Assembly: GCA_964030785.1 (NCBI GenBank)
Contig: OZ034967.1
Location: 66,799,413-66,863,412 of the forward strand
Direction: 5' to 3'
Source of the DNA: Siderastrea siderea
Taxonomy: Eukaryota; Cnidaria; Anthozoa; Scleractinia; Rhizangiidae
Length of the DNA stretch: 64,000 bases
Shown here: positions 45,536 through 58,659 of the stretch, piece by piece
Position numbering within the stretch: position 1 is the first letter of the stretch
How the letters are laid out: every line of letters starts with the position of its first letter
Notes under the pieces: generated by a model
Told to the model about the DNA's origin: nothing
Databases searched by the model: none
Seen by the model: the letters and a program-made list of their open reading frames with translations, nothing else
Position numbers and translations under genes: made by a program

Positions 45536-47810
45536 TGAGGAGATCAAGCTTATTGCCAATAAATCATGTGCCAAAATATGCAACCGCCAGAATGCCAGAG
45601 AAAAATTTTGTAGAACTTGTCTACTCTTAATCTTCTGGGGAACATTGAAATAACTCACGTTCAAACTCTTAATTCGAATAGTCACAAATGAAAATATCTT
45701 CCATAGCAAACATAGTTCATATCTGGAGATGTGGAGTCCTTGAGAGAGTGTTTTGTGTTAATCCGATAATTTAGTTCAGATAACAGGAAAAAGACAAACA
45801 GGAAGTCTTTGCGACTATTAAACACTGATACAGGAATATGTCACCTTTGTTGCATTATAACGTAATTCATTCGTTTGTTGTTCTTTTCCGTTCTCTATTA
45901 TTATGATCATTTCACGTTTCCATGTTTGCTTTCGTCTTATTTTATGCAAGCCGCAATCATTGGGTGAAATTGATAAGAGAGCTGCGCCTTACTTTTTCCG
46001 AATAATTAACTAAGAAAAACCGGTGTGTGTGTGTGTGGGGGGGGGGGGTGGCACAGGGGGCCGGACCCCGGGAAATAAAGAGCAGGAAGTCTATGGACAC
46101 GATCAAGATGGGGTTGACTCAAGAACAAATAGAACAAAGTAATATTTTGCGTATTGTTTTGTGTATTAATTGTAAAGTATATCTTTACATATACAGTATA
46201 TTTTTTAATAGAAAAACGCCGCACCACCCCCTCAATAACCAGCATTGGGCGCAAGAGCGAGCTTGGAGGGAAAAGAATCTCGTATTCAAGGCAATGTTTG
46301 CGAAAGATAGCAGAATGGAAAGAATCGCCCTATTCAGTTAGCAAATTTTGCTATTGCTGACCACTTATTACGTGTAAATTCTGGGAATGACAATTTAGGA
46401 ATGGATTGAATTTTGAAGAGTTTCTCCGGCTGAGACGGATTCTCGAGGGTACATTCCATGTCGGATCTTTCTAGAACTACAAATGTAAGACAAAAACCAC
46501 TTGTCTAGGTTGCGCGTTCCAAGTTTAAGATTTGACTGATTAACCTTTTGCCCACAAATAGAGTGCTATAATTTGTATTTCAGTAAACGTTTCTCAGATT
46601 TCAACTCCACCGCTTATAAAATTCGCCTAATAGTTTTCCTTTTTGACGGTGACAATAAAGAATGTTTTCTACAGACTGAAAATTAACAATCGTACTAAAC
46701 GGCCCAAGGCTTCGAGTCCATTAGAAAATTTAAAGTATAAATTCTATATTTGAATTCAGGTGACAGGAATTAGGAAGGATTAATATGACACTGATAAACC
46801 TACGTTTACAGAAACGTGTTGTATGTCTACTAAAACTATGTCGTGTTTTGATCGTTTATTGAGCTTTCCCGATTATGTAGTAACGTTTTCGTTGACCTTG
46901 TTCTGTGTGCGACTCCTTATTCATATCGCAAATTTCGTGCGGTCGTTGAGAGGCCATTCCTTCGTTCTTGAAGAGCCAAATGACACGGACTCAGGATAGG
47001 AATTAAAAAACGCTTTTCTCTACTTATTTTAAGTTTTTTTTTTCATATTTATCAAGGTATGCATAAAAGATCAAACACAAAAAATCAATGCAAATTTCAC
47101 GTTAAGAATGTTGCATTTTACTTTTCGTTTAGTTGGTCCCACAATCGCAGACAATATTGGTATGAAGATTTGTCTCAATGTGACAACTTAACTATCGATG
47201 TACGGTTGCCCTTCCCTTCAATGTTGAATTAAACAATTACAGATTTTGCAGTTCATTGCCTTCAACATTAAAGAAATAGGAAACGCGCTGCAAAACATGC
47301 AATATATAAGGGTTAAGCCCTGTCAACACTCACGTTGTTTTGTGCTTCCTTGCGCCCGTTACCTTTACCCGTTCTCTGCTCCCGTCCCCATTGAAAAGAT
47401 AAACATGCAGATCTTTATGTTTTAATGGAAGTTGAAAATACTTCCAAAGTGCTAACAAAGCCCCGCTTTCGAAGAGAGAATTGGTATATATGAACGGAAA
47501 GAGTACGTAAATGAGTGCATTTTTATTTAATCCGTTAAAAATTTAGTGTAAACGTTAATGTTTACGCGTTTCTGCGAAAAGTTGTTAGAACCGTTTGTGT
47601 AACTAACATAGCCAATATCTTATAACTATTGTTCAGTGACTTCGACTGGCTAAAAAGTTATTAACGCTTACTTTAGTTGATATTTACATGATTTTTTTTT
47701 TCCTTCTCTTTTGATGTTAAATATGAGAGTAAAAGTGGTCACAATTTTCCGGGGACGCCAATTTTAAAGCCCTTTCTTTCCAACATTGATGTTTCACTTT
47801 TATTTAACAG

Positions 47811-48473
47811 TATTACAGTCCTACAAAATCCAAAGGAACAGACGCCAAGCTAATGCACCAAAAAACACAACAGAAGCTAGAAACAGTTTGGAGGTGATGT
47901 TGAAAGTTAACAAACTTCTATCAGAGGGGAAACTGCAACTCTGCCAATCAAAGTGCTCTTCAAGTCCTCCAGGCCCTGCCGGTCCACCCGGACCGAGGGG
48001 AGAGAAAGGTGCCCGGGGTAGAAGGGGACAGAAAGGAAAAGCTGGAAACAAAGGAGATAGAGGTATAATTGGATCCCCGGGAAAAAGCGGCAAGCAAGGC
48101 ATAATGGGACCTGTGGGACCAAAGGGAATGGCCGGACCCAAAGGGCAGAAAGGGGACATAGGGCCAGCAGGCATGCCGGGAGCTAAAGGAGAGCCTGGTG
48201 AATCGATTGCAGCTCCTACTGTTGCTGTTTCTCCTGCAACGTCGACAGTTAATGAAACTGGATCAGCCCCGTTTCAGTGTTCAGTGAGCGGTTATCCTAA
48301 ACCTGCAATTGTGTGGAGTAAACTCGACAATCAGTCAAAAATAAGCCCGTCATCGGTTTCAGGAGGAAAGTTGGTTTTAAAGAACGTTAAAGCAAGTGAC
48401 TCTGGTACATATCAGTGTTCAGCAGCAAACATCTTAGGACAGGCGCAGGCACAGGTGCAGCTTGTAGTGAATG
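47811..48473 (+). CDS. Host collagen-Ig gene, exon 2 (copy A): stalk, collagen, first Ig
   Basis: Acceptor TTTAACAG at 47803-47810, donor GTAAGT at 48474, phase 1 at both ends. It encodes a stalk with two Cys (CQSKC) just before about 22 Gly-X-Y triplets (47968-48200; GPAGPPGPRGEKG, GMAGPKGQKGDIG). An Ig I-set domain follows, with AVSPATSTVNETGSAPFQC, WSK and DSGTYQCSAAN, ending in QVQLVVN. Collagen triplets predict a trimer. Confidence 0.82.
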
Positions 48474-49129
48474 GTAAGTTTGTTTATTTTGTTTCTCTCC
48501 TGTTTGTTCTTTTGTTTGGTTGTCTTTTTTTTTTTCGTTTTTTTTTTATCCTTGATTAATCCTTGATTAATTCAGTAGCTGAATTAAACCCTGCTACGCA
48601 TAAATATTTTACAACCTGATTTCCGGTTTCTTCGTCGATTGTCTGTCCCTCCTTCCCTGTTGCTCTTTAGATAACTATCGTGAGCAGTTACGTTAAAGAG
48701 ATATCTTGTGAGACTCAAACTGTGGTGGTGAAATTCAATAACATTGTACAAAATCGTAGATCACAAGAGAGTTGAAAAATGGGTTTAAAAGACAGCAACT
48801 ATAAAATTCACAAATGGATTTAGACGCCGAAATATATTGCTACAAGTGGCTTGAAATCCCATTCAAGCAACCATAGTATTACTTATTGATTTCCACTGTA
48901 TCTAAATCAACATGTTATTTGGACATCTAAGATACTCTGTCCAAATTAGCAACTAATTTCTCAACTAATGAAAACGAGCAAAAAATTTAACCAATCAGAA
49001 CCGGGTATGTATCCATGGCATGCATTAGCACGAACGTTTCAAGGGGAAAGTATAAACAGCAGAGCGGTACTTAATAGGATTTGAGCGTTTCATTCGTGTT
49101 ATTGGACCAGCATTTTCCAAGAAATGGAA

Positions 49130-49395
49130 CAAATTGGAACAAATGACCACCGGCAGGCTTGCAAACAAATGCAAGAGGATTTCAACAAATCAGACTTGGA
49201 AACAAGAAGAGAAACACGAAGAAAAGTACGTCAACGTGGCTCAATGTGTTCAACGCGGAGGTAATCGATCGGTCGCGGAAAAAAATTTGGCGGACATTCG
49301 GGTTGAAGAACATGTCGCTGTACTTTGAAAATTATTGGACAAAGTTAGAAAAAAACGGGGAAGAATATGAAGCAGATAGTTTAGCTGTTATATAA
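49130..49395 (+). pseudogene. Fragment resembling Crypton-derived ZMYM/QRICH1-like proteins
   Basis: Contains NTKKSTSTWLNVFNA and, further on, LEKNGEEYEADSLAVI, words typical of the DUF3504/Crypton-derived region of ZMYM2-like proteins abundant in cnidarians. The intervening part is out of register and a stop follows. Intronic relic in copy A. Confidence 0.5.
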
Positions 49396-50251
49396 GCCTC
49401 GCTTGACTGGAGCGGCACGGAATAAAACTGTAGTGTTTACGTTACAAAAGTTGAAAAATGGCAAGCGATCTCAGTGTTTATAGTTTGAGTTTATGTTACA
49501 CGACCAGTTTCATGTTCATTTGGTTCTTGTAATATCCAGCAATTTTCCTACAATATTATTTGAATTAAAAGAAAAACTGCCTTTAGCTTCGCCCAATCTC
49601 TCAGTCTTCAGAATTTTTCTCATTAAATTATTTTTCCATATTGGACGGCATCCTCCTTTCAATTCATAGCGAGAGCAAATTTCAAAATAACAGCGTAAAA
49701 TCCCGTTCATAAGCCCTGGGCTTATACAAGTTCGTAAGGGGTTTTGGGTGGGATTATAAACGTGGGGGGGGGGACTTATATCCGGGAGGGCTTAGAGGGT
49801 ATAAAAAAAATGTTTCGGAATGAGCAGATAACAAATAAATTAAGACTAACATATAAGGCAAACCAAATACGTTTTCCATTTACTCACGTTTTTAAGCTTT
49901 GAAGCGTCACAATAAATCGGAAATTTAGTTCAGTACTATTTGGAACATCAATATGATTCCCCACTCTGCTTGCATTCGACACTTTTCTGATTTTCAATTT
50001 GAAGTTTTATTTTGTTCTGTAAAAGTTCAAAGAAACAAGGAGAAATGGAGGGGGACTTATATCCGGGGGGCTTATAATCGGAATACAATTTTGGCTAACA
50101 GGTAGATGTCCTATAACCGGGAGGTTATATGGTGACAACCTGTTCTCAGCTTACAAATATTTAATTACTCACAAGAGGGTTAAGGGGTGAACACGAGACG
50201 CTCAAAAAAGTGAATACAATTCAAAATTAAATAATATTTCCTTTGTTTCAG

Positions 50252-50800
50252 TTCGTCCTCGAGTTTCCCTCCATCCGGGACCTCATTATGCCATTGAAGG
50301 AAGCAGTTTCACTCTTCCAACCTGTCACGTGACTGGGCACCCAGCACCAGTGGTCACTTGGAGAAAGTCATCTGGGCAGTTACCCCAGGGAAGGGCGAGG
50401 TACAACAACAGCACTTTACGAATTTTACATGTTCGTAAAGAGGATTCAGACGCATACTTCTGTTCAGCAGCAAACTTCTTAGGACGTGTTGAAAAGAAAA
50501 CATTATTAGTCGTGGTTTCCCTTCCTCGGTTCACTGTTAAGCCACCTGCCAAAGTTTTTGCAAGGCCTGGCGACACTTTGACGTTAAACTGCAGCGCCAT
50601 TGGTGACCCACAACCAGTCATCAGCTGGAGAAAACAAGGATCTCAACTGCTAGTTGGGCGAAGCCAGCAGATCAATGGTGCGTTAGTGATCAGAACCATA
50701 ACAATGAATGATGCAGGGAATTACATTTGTGCAGCAACAAGTGCGGGAGTGTTTGATGTGGAAACTATCACCGATATTGATGTTAAGAACCCTTCTAGAG
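50252..50800 (+). CDS. Host collagen-Ig gene, exon 3 (copy A): two Ig domains
   Basis: Acceptor TGTTTCAG at 50244-50251, donor GTAAGT at 50801, phase 1 both ends. Ig domain 2 has CHVTGHPAPVVTWRK and DSDAYFCSAANFLG. Ig domain 3 has LNCSAIGDPQPVISWRK and DAGNYICAATSAG. Both have the Cys-Trp-Cys pattern of I-set domains. The exon joins directly to the D8C exon by a shared Glu codon. Confidence 0.82.
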
Positions 50801-53693
50801 GTAAGTTAATTTCGAAGGCACTATTTAATGTTAACAGAAGAGTTTTGCACTGGAAAAAGAGAAAAAAGCGTCACATTAATCATTAGGAAGATATTTAATT
50901 CTTAAAAGACAATGTCTTTTAAAGAAAATCAAAGTTTCCTTGGTTTTTTTCGTGTGACGTCTTCTATCATTTATTTGATTTTAAACTGGGCTATGTAAAG
51001 TAAAAGGTCAAAGCGGATAGGGAAACCTATTCGAGATAGCGAGAGTATAAGACCAAACGATTTTGGCTAAAATCTATACTGTTTATTCCTCATGTATTTC
51101 TATATTTTTATATTCAACAAACATTTTGACTACCAAAGGGTACTCTCACGGACGAACCTACTTTTAAAATGCCAAGCTGCAAATTTAATATTATACAACT
51201 TTCTGTGCAACGTTGTTTCCATTTGTCATTTAGTCAGTGGGGACATTATGATTTGAGTGCGAGTACGTCTTTAGCAGCAGTTCGAAGTTTAACATTATCA
51301 CTTCGCATACCAATCAGTTTCCCAGAGCCTCCCTACATATCCGGTGAGCAACACAGAAGAGTGATGGTTGTTGTAATGCCACTGGTTTAAAAATTCGAGG
51401 TCTGATGTCATATTAAACTACTGTAGTTTAAAACACGGAATATAAATCCAGGCCAGGGGAAGTCACACTTTGTTCCAGATAGAAGTGAATTCGAGATAGG
51501 TAATAGTAATAGAAAATCCAAAAGAAAAGGGGTCTCGGGTCTCAATTCAAAATTATATCAAGGGATTTAAGACGCCGCAGTTCGAGATGGAACTGAACCT
51601 TTCAATAACACGTGCACTCTAAACCCAACTGAGGATTTCATTTCTTACTGCCGTGACCCATAGGGCCGGGGGGGGGGGGCGCCTTAGCCCCGAGGAAATC
51701 CACTAATCTGAAAAAACTGCCTGTCAAAACGTGGTTGCTATGGTAATGTCAAATTTGATTCGTGGTTAAATCTATGTTTGATTTTGAATAAGCATGCTCC
51801 AGGCACATAGCTATGCGAACAGTATGGTCGTCATTAATAGTGCTTGCGCACAAGATGTAAAGCGATATGGTAGTCTGCCCTCTTCAGGTATTTTTCTGTA
51901 CACAGTAAGCAAGTCTCAAGTGCTATAAGAATCAAGATAATGAGACATTTTGGACTGTTTTGGAGCATTGTTTATCGCACTTTTTCCTTTGAGGCTAAAT
52001 TGGGAAGCATATCCTTCTTGGCTTCTTAAGAAACATCTGCGTCCTTGATGCAAAAAAGTTAATGACTTGAATCAAAACTATTTTCTTTCTTTTAAGACTT
52101 TATTCAGGTGAAACCTTTAGTAGAAATTATCAATGACGGCCTTCCTTTATTTTCAGCGAAGAAACATACTTTCGTTGATCTAGGACGGACCATTAGAAAA
52201 GAGATGGGGGAGGTGTGGGAAAAAATTCTTGCAAGGGAAAATGCCGGAAAAACATTCATGCGAAGAGGAAGACAAAGAAAAAAAGTTCATGCAAAAGGAA
52301 GAGGGTATTACTAATATTACCCTGTACTGAAAAAGACCTAAAATAGTGTTTCCGGTGTTAAGAAAGTTCAAAAAATTCTGGGGGCACTGCCCCAAGGGTA
52401 GCTTAACTTATGACTTATATTTTGGCTCAATCAATTCCAAGCGTGACCAATTTCCCCCGTCTCGGGCATTTGTCAGGTTGTCGATCCCTATGTTGGAGCA
52501 TTTGTCAGCAAAGGTCTGCCCGGGGTTGGGGAAGAGGGGTATTTGTCAATCTTTTAAAAGACCGGAATTTCACATTTTTTACTTAAGTGAAAAGTACATA
52601 TGCATATCCTTATTAAAAGTGAGATTTGATCTAACTATCAAAGTCATGTACCAGCCCTATCAGAAGCCCCGTGCATACCTTTTTTGTACTTTTTCCCTTT
52701 CCTGTAGTCTTCACACATTCGCACGTGGTAGGCGTAATCCATATACAGTGGCCACTCTAGAAGATTTTAATGAGAAGAATACAGCTTTTGTAAAAAAAAA
52801 ACTGGCTGTGGAGGAAAGGCTTCAAAAAGCTTTGCGATGAATTTACCAAAAACAATCTGATCCAGAATCATGACAATGATTTATGTTTGACAAAGCTCGT
52901 TTCTTACTAAACTCTAATATGTGAGAAATGTGCCAAAATCGAACAGTTATTAAAAATATGAGAAACTCCAACTTTCTGTTCACTTTTTGTGGTCATCTTT
53001 CTGGGCTTAGAAAGCTTGGTGAAAATGAGGAAAGAACTGTTTGCGTGACTCAATAACAGTGAAAAATCCGTGCACGTGTTAAATCACTTTTAGGACAAGG
53101 TTTATTAAGTTTGAAATCCAGCCTTGTCTTTTAAAGAAAGTAGGTTAAAGCTTTTTTCGATTGAACAACACAACAATTTGCCTTGCTTTGCCATAAAGCT
53201 GCATTTTTAATTATATCTTTATCGATTCAGCTATAAATATATTGAAAAAATTGACCTTTAGTAACCAAAGAGCTATAACAAAACCCTTTTAGTTACTAAA
53301 CTAACTTAGCAAATAAACAATAGAGAAAATTTGAAAAAAAAAATTAATTCGTGCATAGGGTTGCACTCCCCCAAAAAAACTTCATACATGGCAATGGTCC
53401 GTCCCTAAGCTAAAATTGTATAAGCGTAATTTAATATCAAGAAATGAGACGCATTAATTAAAGAAACATCTTCTGGTTAGAAGCTTTCATTACAAAGGTC
53501 ATACCTGGAGAGAATTGCAGAGAATCAAAAGTCAGAACCACAAGAACTAGTAATAAGTGTGAAAGGCCTAGGGATGTGAATGAATGAAATTTCACGACTA
53601 CTCACACACTACCTCAACGTTCTTACGATGAAAAAAGAAACAAATGGAGAACGTCCTCAACTTCAGAACTGACTTTTATTGTGCTTTTCCTAG

Positions 53694-54052
53694 AATGTCA
53701 AAGCTACAGAACTCTGAGTGAGGCCAATCGTGCGCAAAGCTACAGGCGAACTGGAAACTGTGACAAATCTTTGGTTAAGGCCTGGTATAGGTTCACAGGA
53801 GCTGCTGGCAATAAGATGGCTGATACACTTGTACCTGTGAACCACTGTGGTACAAGTGCGACTGGTTATCTAACTGGTGGACATCCCACAGTAGTGCAAG
53901 AAGCTGTCACTCGCAGAGTGTGTTTCCATTGGTCTAATAACAACTGTTATTGGTCTACTGACATCCAGGTTCGCAACTGTGGAGCTTTCTATGTGTACGA
54001 ATTGTCCAAGCCACCAGCATGTTATTTGCGGTACTGTGGGAACCAGGAGTAG
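53694..54052 (+). CDS. Host collagen-Ig gene, exon 4 (copy A): D8C domain and stop
   Basis: Acceptor TTTTCCTAG before 53694; stop TAG 54050-54052. The domain starts ECQSYRTLSEANR and includes WYRFTGAAGNKMADTLVP, CGTSATGYLTGGHP, RVCFHW, CYW, VRNCGAFYVYEL and CYLRYCGNQ. This is the cysteine-rich D8C domain of uromodulin, GP2 and OIT3. It completes a 590-residue protein: anchor, collagen, three Ig, D8C. The D8C ligand role suggests pattern recognition or adhesion (inference). Confidence 0.8.
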
Positions 54053-54382
54053 GGTAAATTTGTGAATCTTTCTCTTGGTTCTTTATTCGTTCGGATTGCT
54101 TCATTATAGTAGTGACACCTGGAGAGTACTGCACGGAATAAAAAGTTAGAACCACACTGAATAAGTAAAATTAATGGTTAGGGATGAGGGAATGAAGAGT
54201 TTGATGTGCTTAATGTTAAAATTTTCCACCAATCAAATGGACGAACGACTACCTTAAACCGTTTTACGTGACACCCTAACGTTCTTGCCATGAAAAAGAC
54301 CAAAAAAGAACGTCCTTGCGTTTGACAATTGTTTTCATTTAACTTACAATTACCGAACTCACTATCATTGTGATTTTTCCAG

Positions 54383-54760
54383 AAGGTCAAAGCTACAGAA
54401 CTCTGAGTGGGGCCAATCTGTGCGAAGCTACAGAAGAGGTGGAAGATATGACAGTTCTCTGGTAAAGGCTTGGTATATTTCACGGGAACTGCTGGCCATA
54501 AGATGGCTGACACACTTGTACCTAAGTATTATGGTGGTGCGCGTGTGCCTAGTTATCTAACTGGTGGGCATCCCATAGTGGTTCAAGGTGCTGTCTCTCG
54601 CAGACTGTGTTTCCACTGGTCCAAAAACGACTGTTGCTGGTATACTGACACCGGGTTTGTAGCTGTGGAGCTTGGTACGTGCACCAATTGTCCAAACCAC
54701 CAGCACACAGTTTGCAATACTGCGGCAATGGTGGAGGAGGCATTGATTTTATTTGAATGA
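54383..54760 (+). pseudogene. Decayed second D8C exon
   Basis: Follows an acceptor TTTTTCCAG and matches the previous exon closely (SYRTLSGAN, AGHKMADTLVP, YLTGGHPIVVQ, LCFHWSKNDCCWYTD). The first Cys is replaced by Gly, and single-base deletions occur after AWY and before the NCGAxYV motif, so it cannot give a complete domain. A tail duplication after which one copy died. Confidence 0.7.
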
Positions 54761-56195
54761 ACTCGATTCACTGTCTGATTATACGCAGGGCGCGTTTGAT
54801 TGGCCTTATTCCAGAATAAGAATAAATTGAACGCACGATCTTGAGCTATCACTCTGGGAGACTTTTAAAACTGTAGTATTTTATATCCTACATACTGCGT
54901 CTTCTTGTGGCTCCACATTTACGAGCCAAGAAATGTGTAGTGATGACGTTTCTATGAATTCTTATTTAACCTTACCGATCAAAGGCACTCTTGATCAGTT
55001 GACATTACACAATCAAACAAACACGAACATTTGTCTTTCAGTATTCACCACCTTCTAGATCAGTTTGTTCACTTTCCGTTATTTTATTTAAAACTTATAT
55101 CATGACTAGAAAGGGTAAGACAGCTACTCCTGATACTCCTCCATATAGGCCCTATCCCCATCGCAATCCCTCTTGAGTTATTGTAGTAACAAAATGGTGG
55201 GAAATTCAAATTCCAAATAACTTGAGTCTTACAGAAATTGCCCTGAAATTTCGCAGCAATATAGAACTTGTCATTTGTAAAATTTCGTGATTTTAGTTTT
55301 TCCAATTTTGACATTTTTCGCCGGGAAAATGACGTCACAAAGTTGGCGCCAAATCTTTATTTTAGAATTATGGCGTGTTTTACGACGGTTTCTAAAAGAC
55401 CTTAATACAAGGATCCCAAAACTGTAGAAAAAATTGAAATATGTTTATCAACTCAAAAGATACAACATTTTGAAATTTTCATTTCCGGTCATTCTGTAAG
55501 TAAAAATAATTTAAGAGGGATTACGGTTGGGATAGGTCCTATACGGGGGATTAACTCTCTTACCTCTTTATCCTCTCTTGATCATGATAAATTTATATTC
55601 CGTTCCTTTCTTTCTTTTCAACACAACCACTATCAGGTAGAAAAGAACAGGAAATTTTCGCTTTCCCGCCATTCTGCACTACTTGCCTGTTTGGATTCAA
55701 TTTTGTCTCAATGTAGTTTATTGGTGCTTTACTTTGCATTTTTTTAACTAGAGCTAGGAATTCAGGTTCGGGGATGGAGGAGGAATAATTCTGCCCCCCT
55801 TAATCTTCATTGTTTTCACTTCAGTTTTCTGACTTTTCAAATCCTTATTTTAGATTTTACAGCATATTCATTATTTACTATTTCGTCCAGTTGCTTATCA
55901 GATTTTTTCGGGCAACTTCATTCGCAACGGTTGCATCTCATTTCAAGAAATTAACAAATTCTTCTTTAGCAATCTATCAATAGAACCAGGTTTATTACGC
56001 CAGCTGAAAATCGTTGAGAAACCTATGTTTAGTTTTTAAATTATTATGGTGACTTTAAGTGTATTTTTTTTATTCTTATCATTTTTACTATTACAATTTA
56101 TGACGAATACGTATTTCTAGATGACATTTCCAGAATATATGTATTATATTTCTAAATTACTATTGCACACTTTCAGTAACGTACAGATTATTTAA
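54761..56195. other. Intergenic host DNA
   Basis: AT-rich. I see no gene or clear repeat. Confidence 0.45.
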
Positions 56196-56304
56196 CAATT
56201 ATCCTGCGAAATCGAGCGGAATATCACCTGATACTTAGCCGACGAGGCCGTAGGCCGAGTTGGCTAAATCAGGGGATATTCCGCAAGATTGAGCAGGATA
56301 ATTG
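56196..56304. mobile_element. 109-bp foldback element
   Basis: CAATTATCCTGC...GCGGAATATC is mirrored by GATATTCCGC...GCAGGATAATTG. The centre contains GACGAGGCCGTAGGCCGAG. Likely a MITE or a MITE end. Confidence 0.6.
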
Positions 56305-57716
56305 TTTTATTATTCAACAAATTCCCATCGACTACCATTTTCAAAACGAGAAAAAGTACGGCTCTATGATGAAAACGCTAAAAGCTAGCAACACATTATA
56401 AAGCTTAAGCTTAACAAAAATCAAAACAGAACTTCAAGAAATCGAAGTTTACTACCGTTCACTTAAAAAGACTTATTTACAAACTCATGTTTGGAAATGA
56501 CAAGACAAAGTAAAAAAAATATTGCTACCTTACCGAGAATAAGTCCTCTTCCTGTGAATTAAAATCTTTTCAACTTTAGTCTTTACAACTTTCCGTGAGC
56601 AAGTGTGCTGCTTCGTTCGCAATAGCATTTTCTTGGTTGAGTTCTCACTATGAAAATTCCAAGTCAACCTCTGGATATCTTTGTGAGCTGAAGCAAATAC
56701 TTGTTGACATTTTGAGAGCATTTAATCGTGGAAAGTTTCTTCCAGGGAGTTAAAATTTCCAGAGAACACTGCTGAAACTGCTTCACTTTTCAAAATGGCC
56801 GCCAAACAAGCAATGAAAGAAAATCTGCAGTGCACTTCCAAATATGGTCATTTACGTATATCGCAGGATATCTGTCATGTACGGATGACAGATATTGGGG
56901 GCTTCCTTACCATATATGGGCATAATGACAATTTGTTGAATAATAAATACAAATATACAGACTATAAAAATGAGCATCGAAATCTTCCAGCCAGTAACAA
57001 CCAGCGGGTGCTACTAATTATGAAAAACAACCAGTCCACACCATCGCCTGACGAAGACCAGTGGTGTATGAATGACTTCTTTTGCGACATACACATTATG
57101 TAAATGTCATATATACTTCCAGATTAAATATGTTTAGCACCTGCAGGACTTTACAAGCGTTGTAATTGTTGTTTTCTTGCAACTGCACAAGTAGCACAAG
57201 TTTTCTTGCACTGCACTAGTAGTATATGAGCGTTCGTACTGTTGCGTAACCTTCGAAAAACAAAGGATTTGTATGGCAAAAAACAATTGTTTCTATGAAC
57301 TTAAGATATGAAAGAATTTTAAATGAAACGGCTTGCCTTTCCTGTGAGTTTCCTGAGCTGATTTATGGCCATTTAACAGTTTTTAGTGGAACCGGTTTGT
57401 TCTCTCTACGCGGGCTCACTTCCGCCCTTACAACTCACGTTCAGTGATCACCTTTTACGCCTGCTACGCGCGCAAGCTATATTCACATTAAAAAAAGAAA
57501 TCAGAAAAACTCACAGATGTTAGATGTCTCGTAGCGTTTCTGGGCCCAGTTGTTCAAAGCACAACTAAACTGACTCAGGATTAGCGTGAGCTTTGATTCC
57601 AGTTTGATTACTAATCAATAAAGACTTTTCCAAAATATTTTTGCCCTTCAGTCTTGCCCTTTAGCTTCAAAATATCTTTTAAAAACATTTTAACGATCAA
57701 GACGAAAACCGTGGTT

Positions 57717-58211
57717 ATGTACCAGTCAAACCTAAGCTTCAACATCCTCCCACCGGAGACCCCCCCCCCCCCCCCGGGCATTTGAATTTTTGAAGATTGG
57801 CTTGTTCAAATTCCCTCCCATCGGGGCAAAAAAGCCGTTTAAATGCCCCAACAATTAGTACTGAAATACCTCTCCTCAGGGAAAAATTTCCTCTTCAATC
57901 AAACACTTCTCACACTTTTCAGAGAGAGATATATATGCCGTGATGACACCTTCAAACTTCTTTTGAAGATCCTTTTGAAAGAGTTATTCACTAACAAAGG
58001 CGAAATTCTATCTTTTCAATCCGACAAACCTGCAAAAACCGAAAAAATTCTCAGGAATATTACGCTAGAACAACAGATAAATCCGGTTCAAATTCCCCAC
58101 CATTCCAAGGCAAGTACGTTCAAATTTCCCCCTTCCCGGGCACAAAACACAGTCAAATGCCTGGGGTATGCCCGGGGGGAGGATATTGAAGCTTCAATTT
58201 GACCGGTACAT
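57717..58211. mobile_element. 495-bp MITE with about 35-bp inverted ends
   Basis: Ends ATGTACCAGTCAAA..AAGCTTCAACATCCTCCC and an inverted match ending GACCGGTACAT. The centre contains several CCCGGGCATTTG words. The open frame inside is not protein-like. Confidence 0.65.
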
Positions 58212-58448
58212 TAACTTTTAATCGTGGATTAGCGTTAATCGGCTTTTCAACAACCGGGCCCATGTATTACCAACAAGATCAGAACAGATTTGAACTTTGC
58301 CTTGCCTTGCATAACATGACGAGAAATTAAAATAGCTCGGAATTTGGCAATAATCCATACGCGTCACCTCTGTATAACATAACAGATTGAAGAAGTATTC
58401 AACAAACATCAGTATTTTACATAAGTTCGGCTCGTTGAAACCACAGAA

Positions 58449-58659
58449 ATGACTGCTCAAAAGCAAAGTTTGCCTTCCTTCGCCTCCATTATTACTGTGT
58501 TATCAATTGTGTTTTACTGCGCCGGATTTTTGAGAGTTGAATTGGAGTTGTACGAGCACAAGAAGAGAATAAGCGCTCTTGAAAACCTTGCGGAGACCAA
58601 ACCAACGTCCAGCGATCCAGACATCATAGACATCATAAAGTTAATCAAGAACGCTCCCG
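58449..58659 (+). CDS. Host collagen-Ig gene, exon 1 (copy B)
   Basis: Paralogue of 41048-41249: same start (MTAQKQSLPSFASII), one signal anchor, charged stalk (ELYEHKKRISALENLAE), donor GTAAGT at 58660 in phase 1, with 3 extra codons. This exon is intact, though the downstream exon is not. Confidence 0.7.

Noticed and set aside
57843..58202. 119-codon frame
   Set aside because: Lies wholly inside a MITE with inverted ends.
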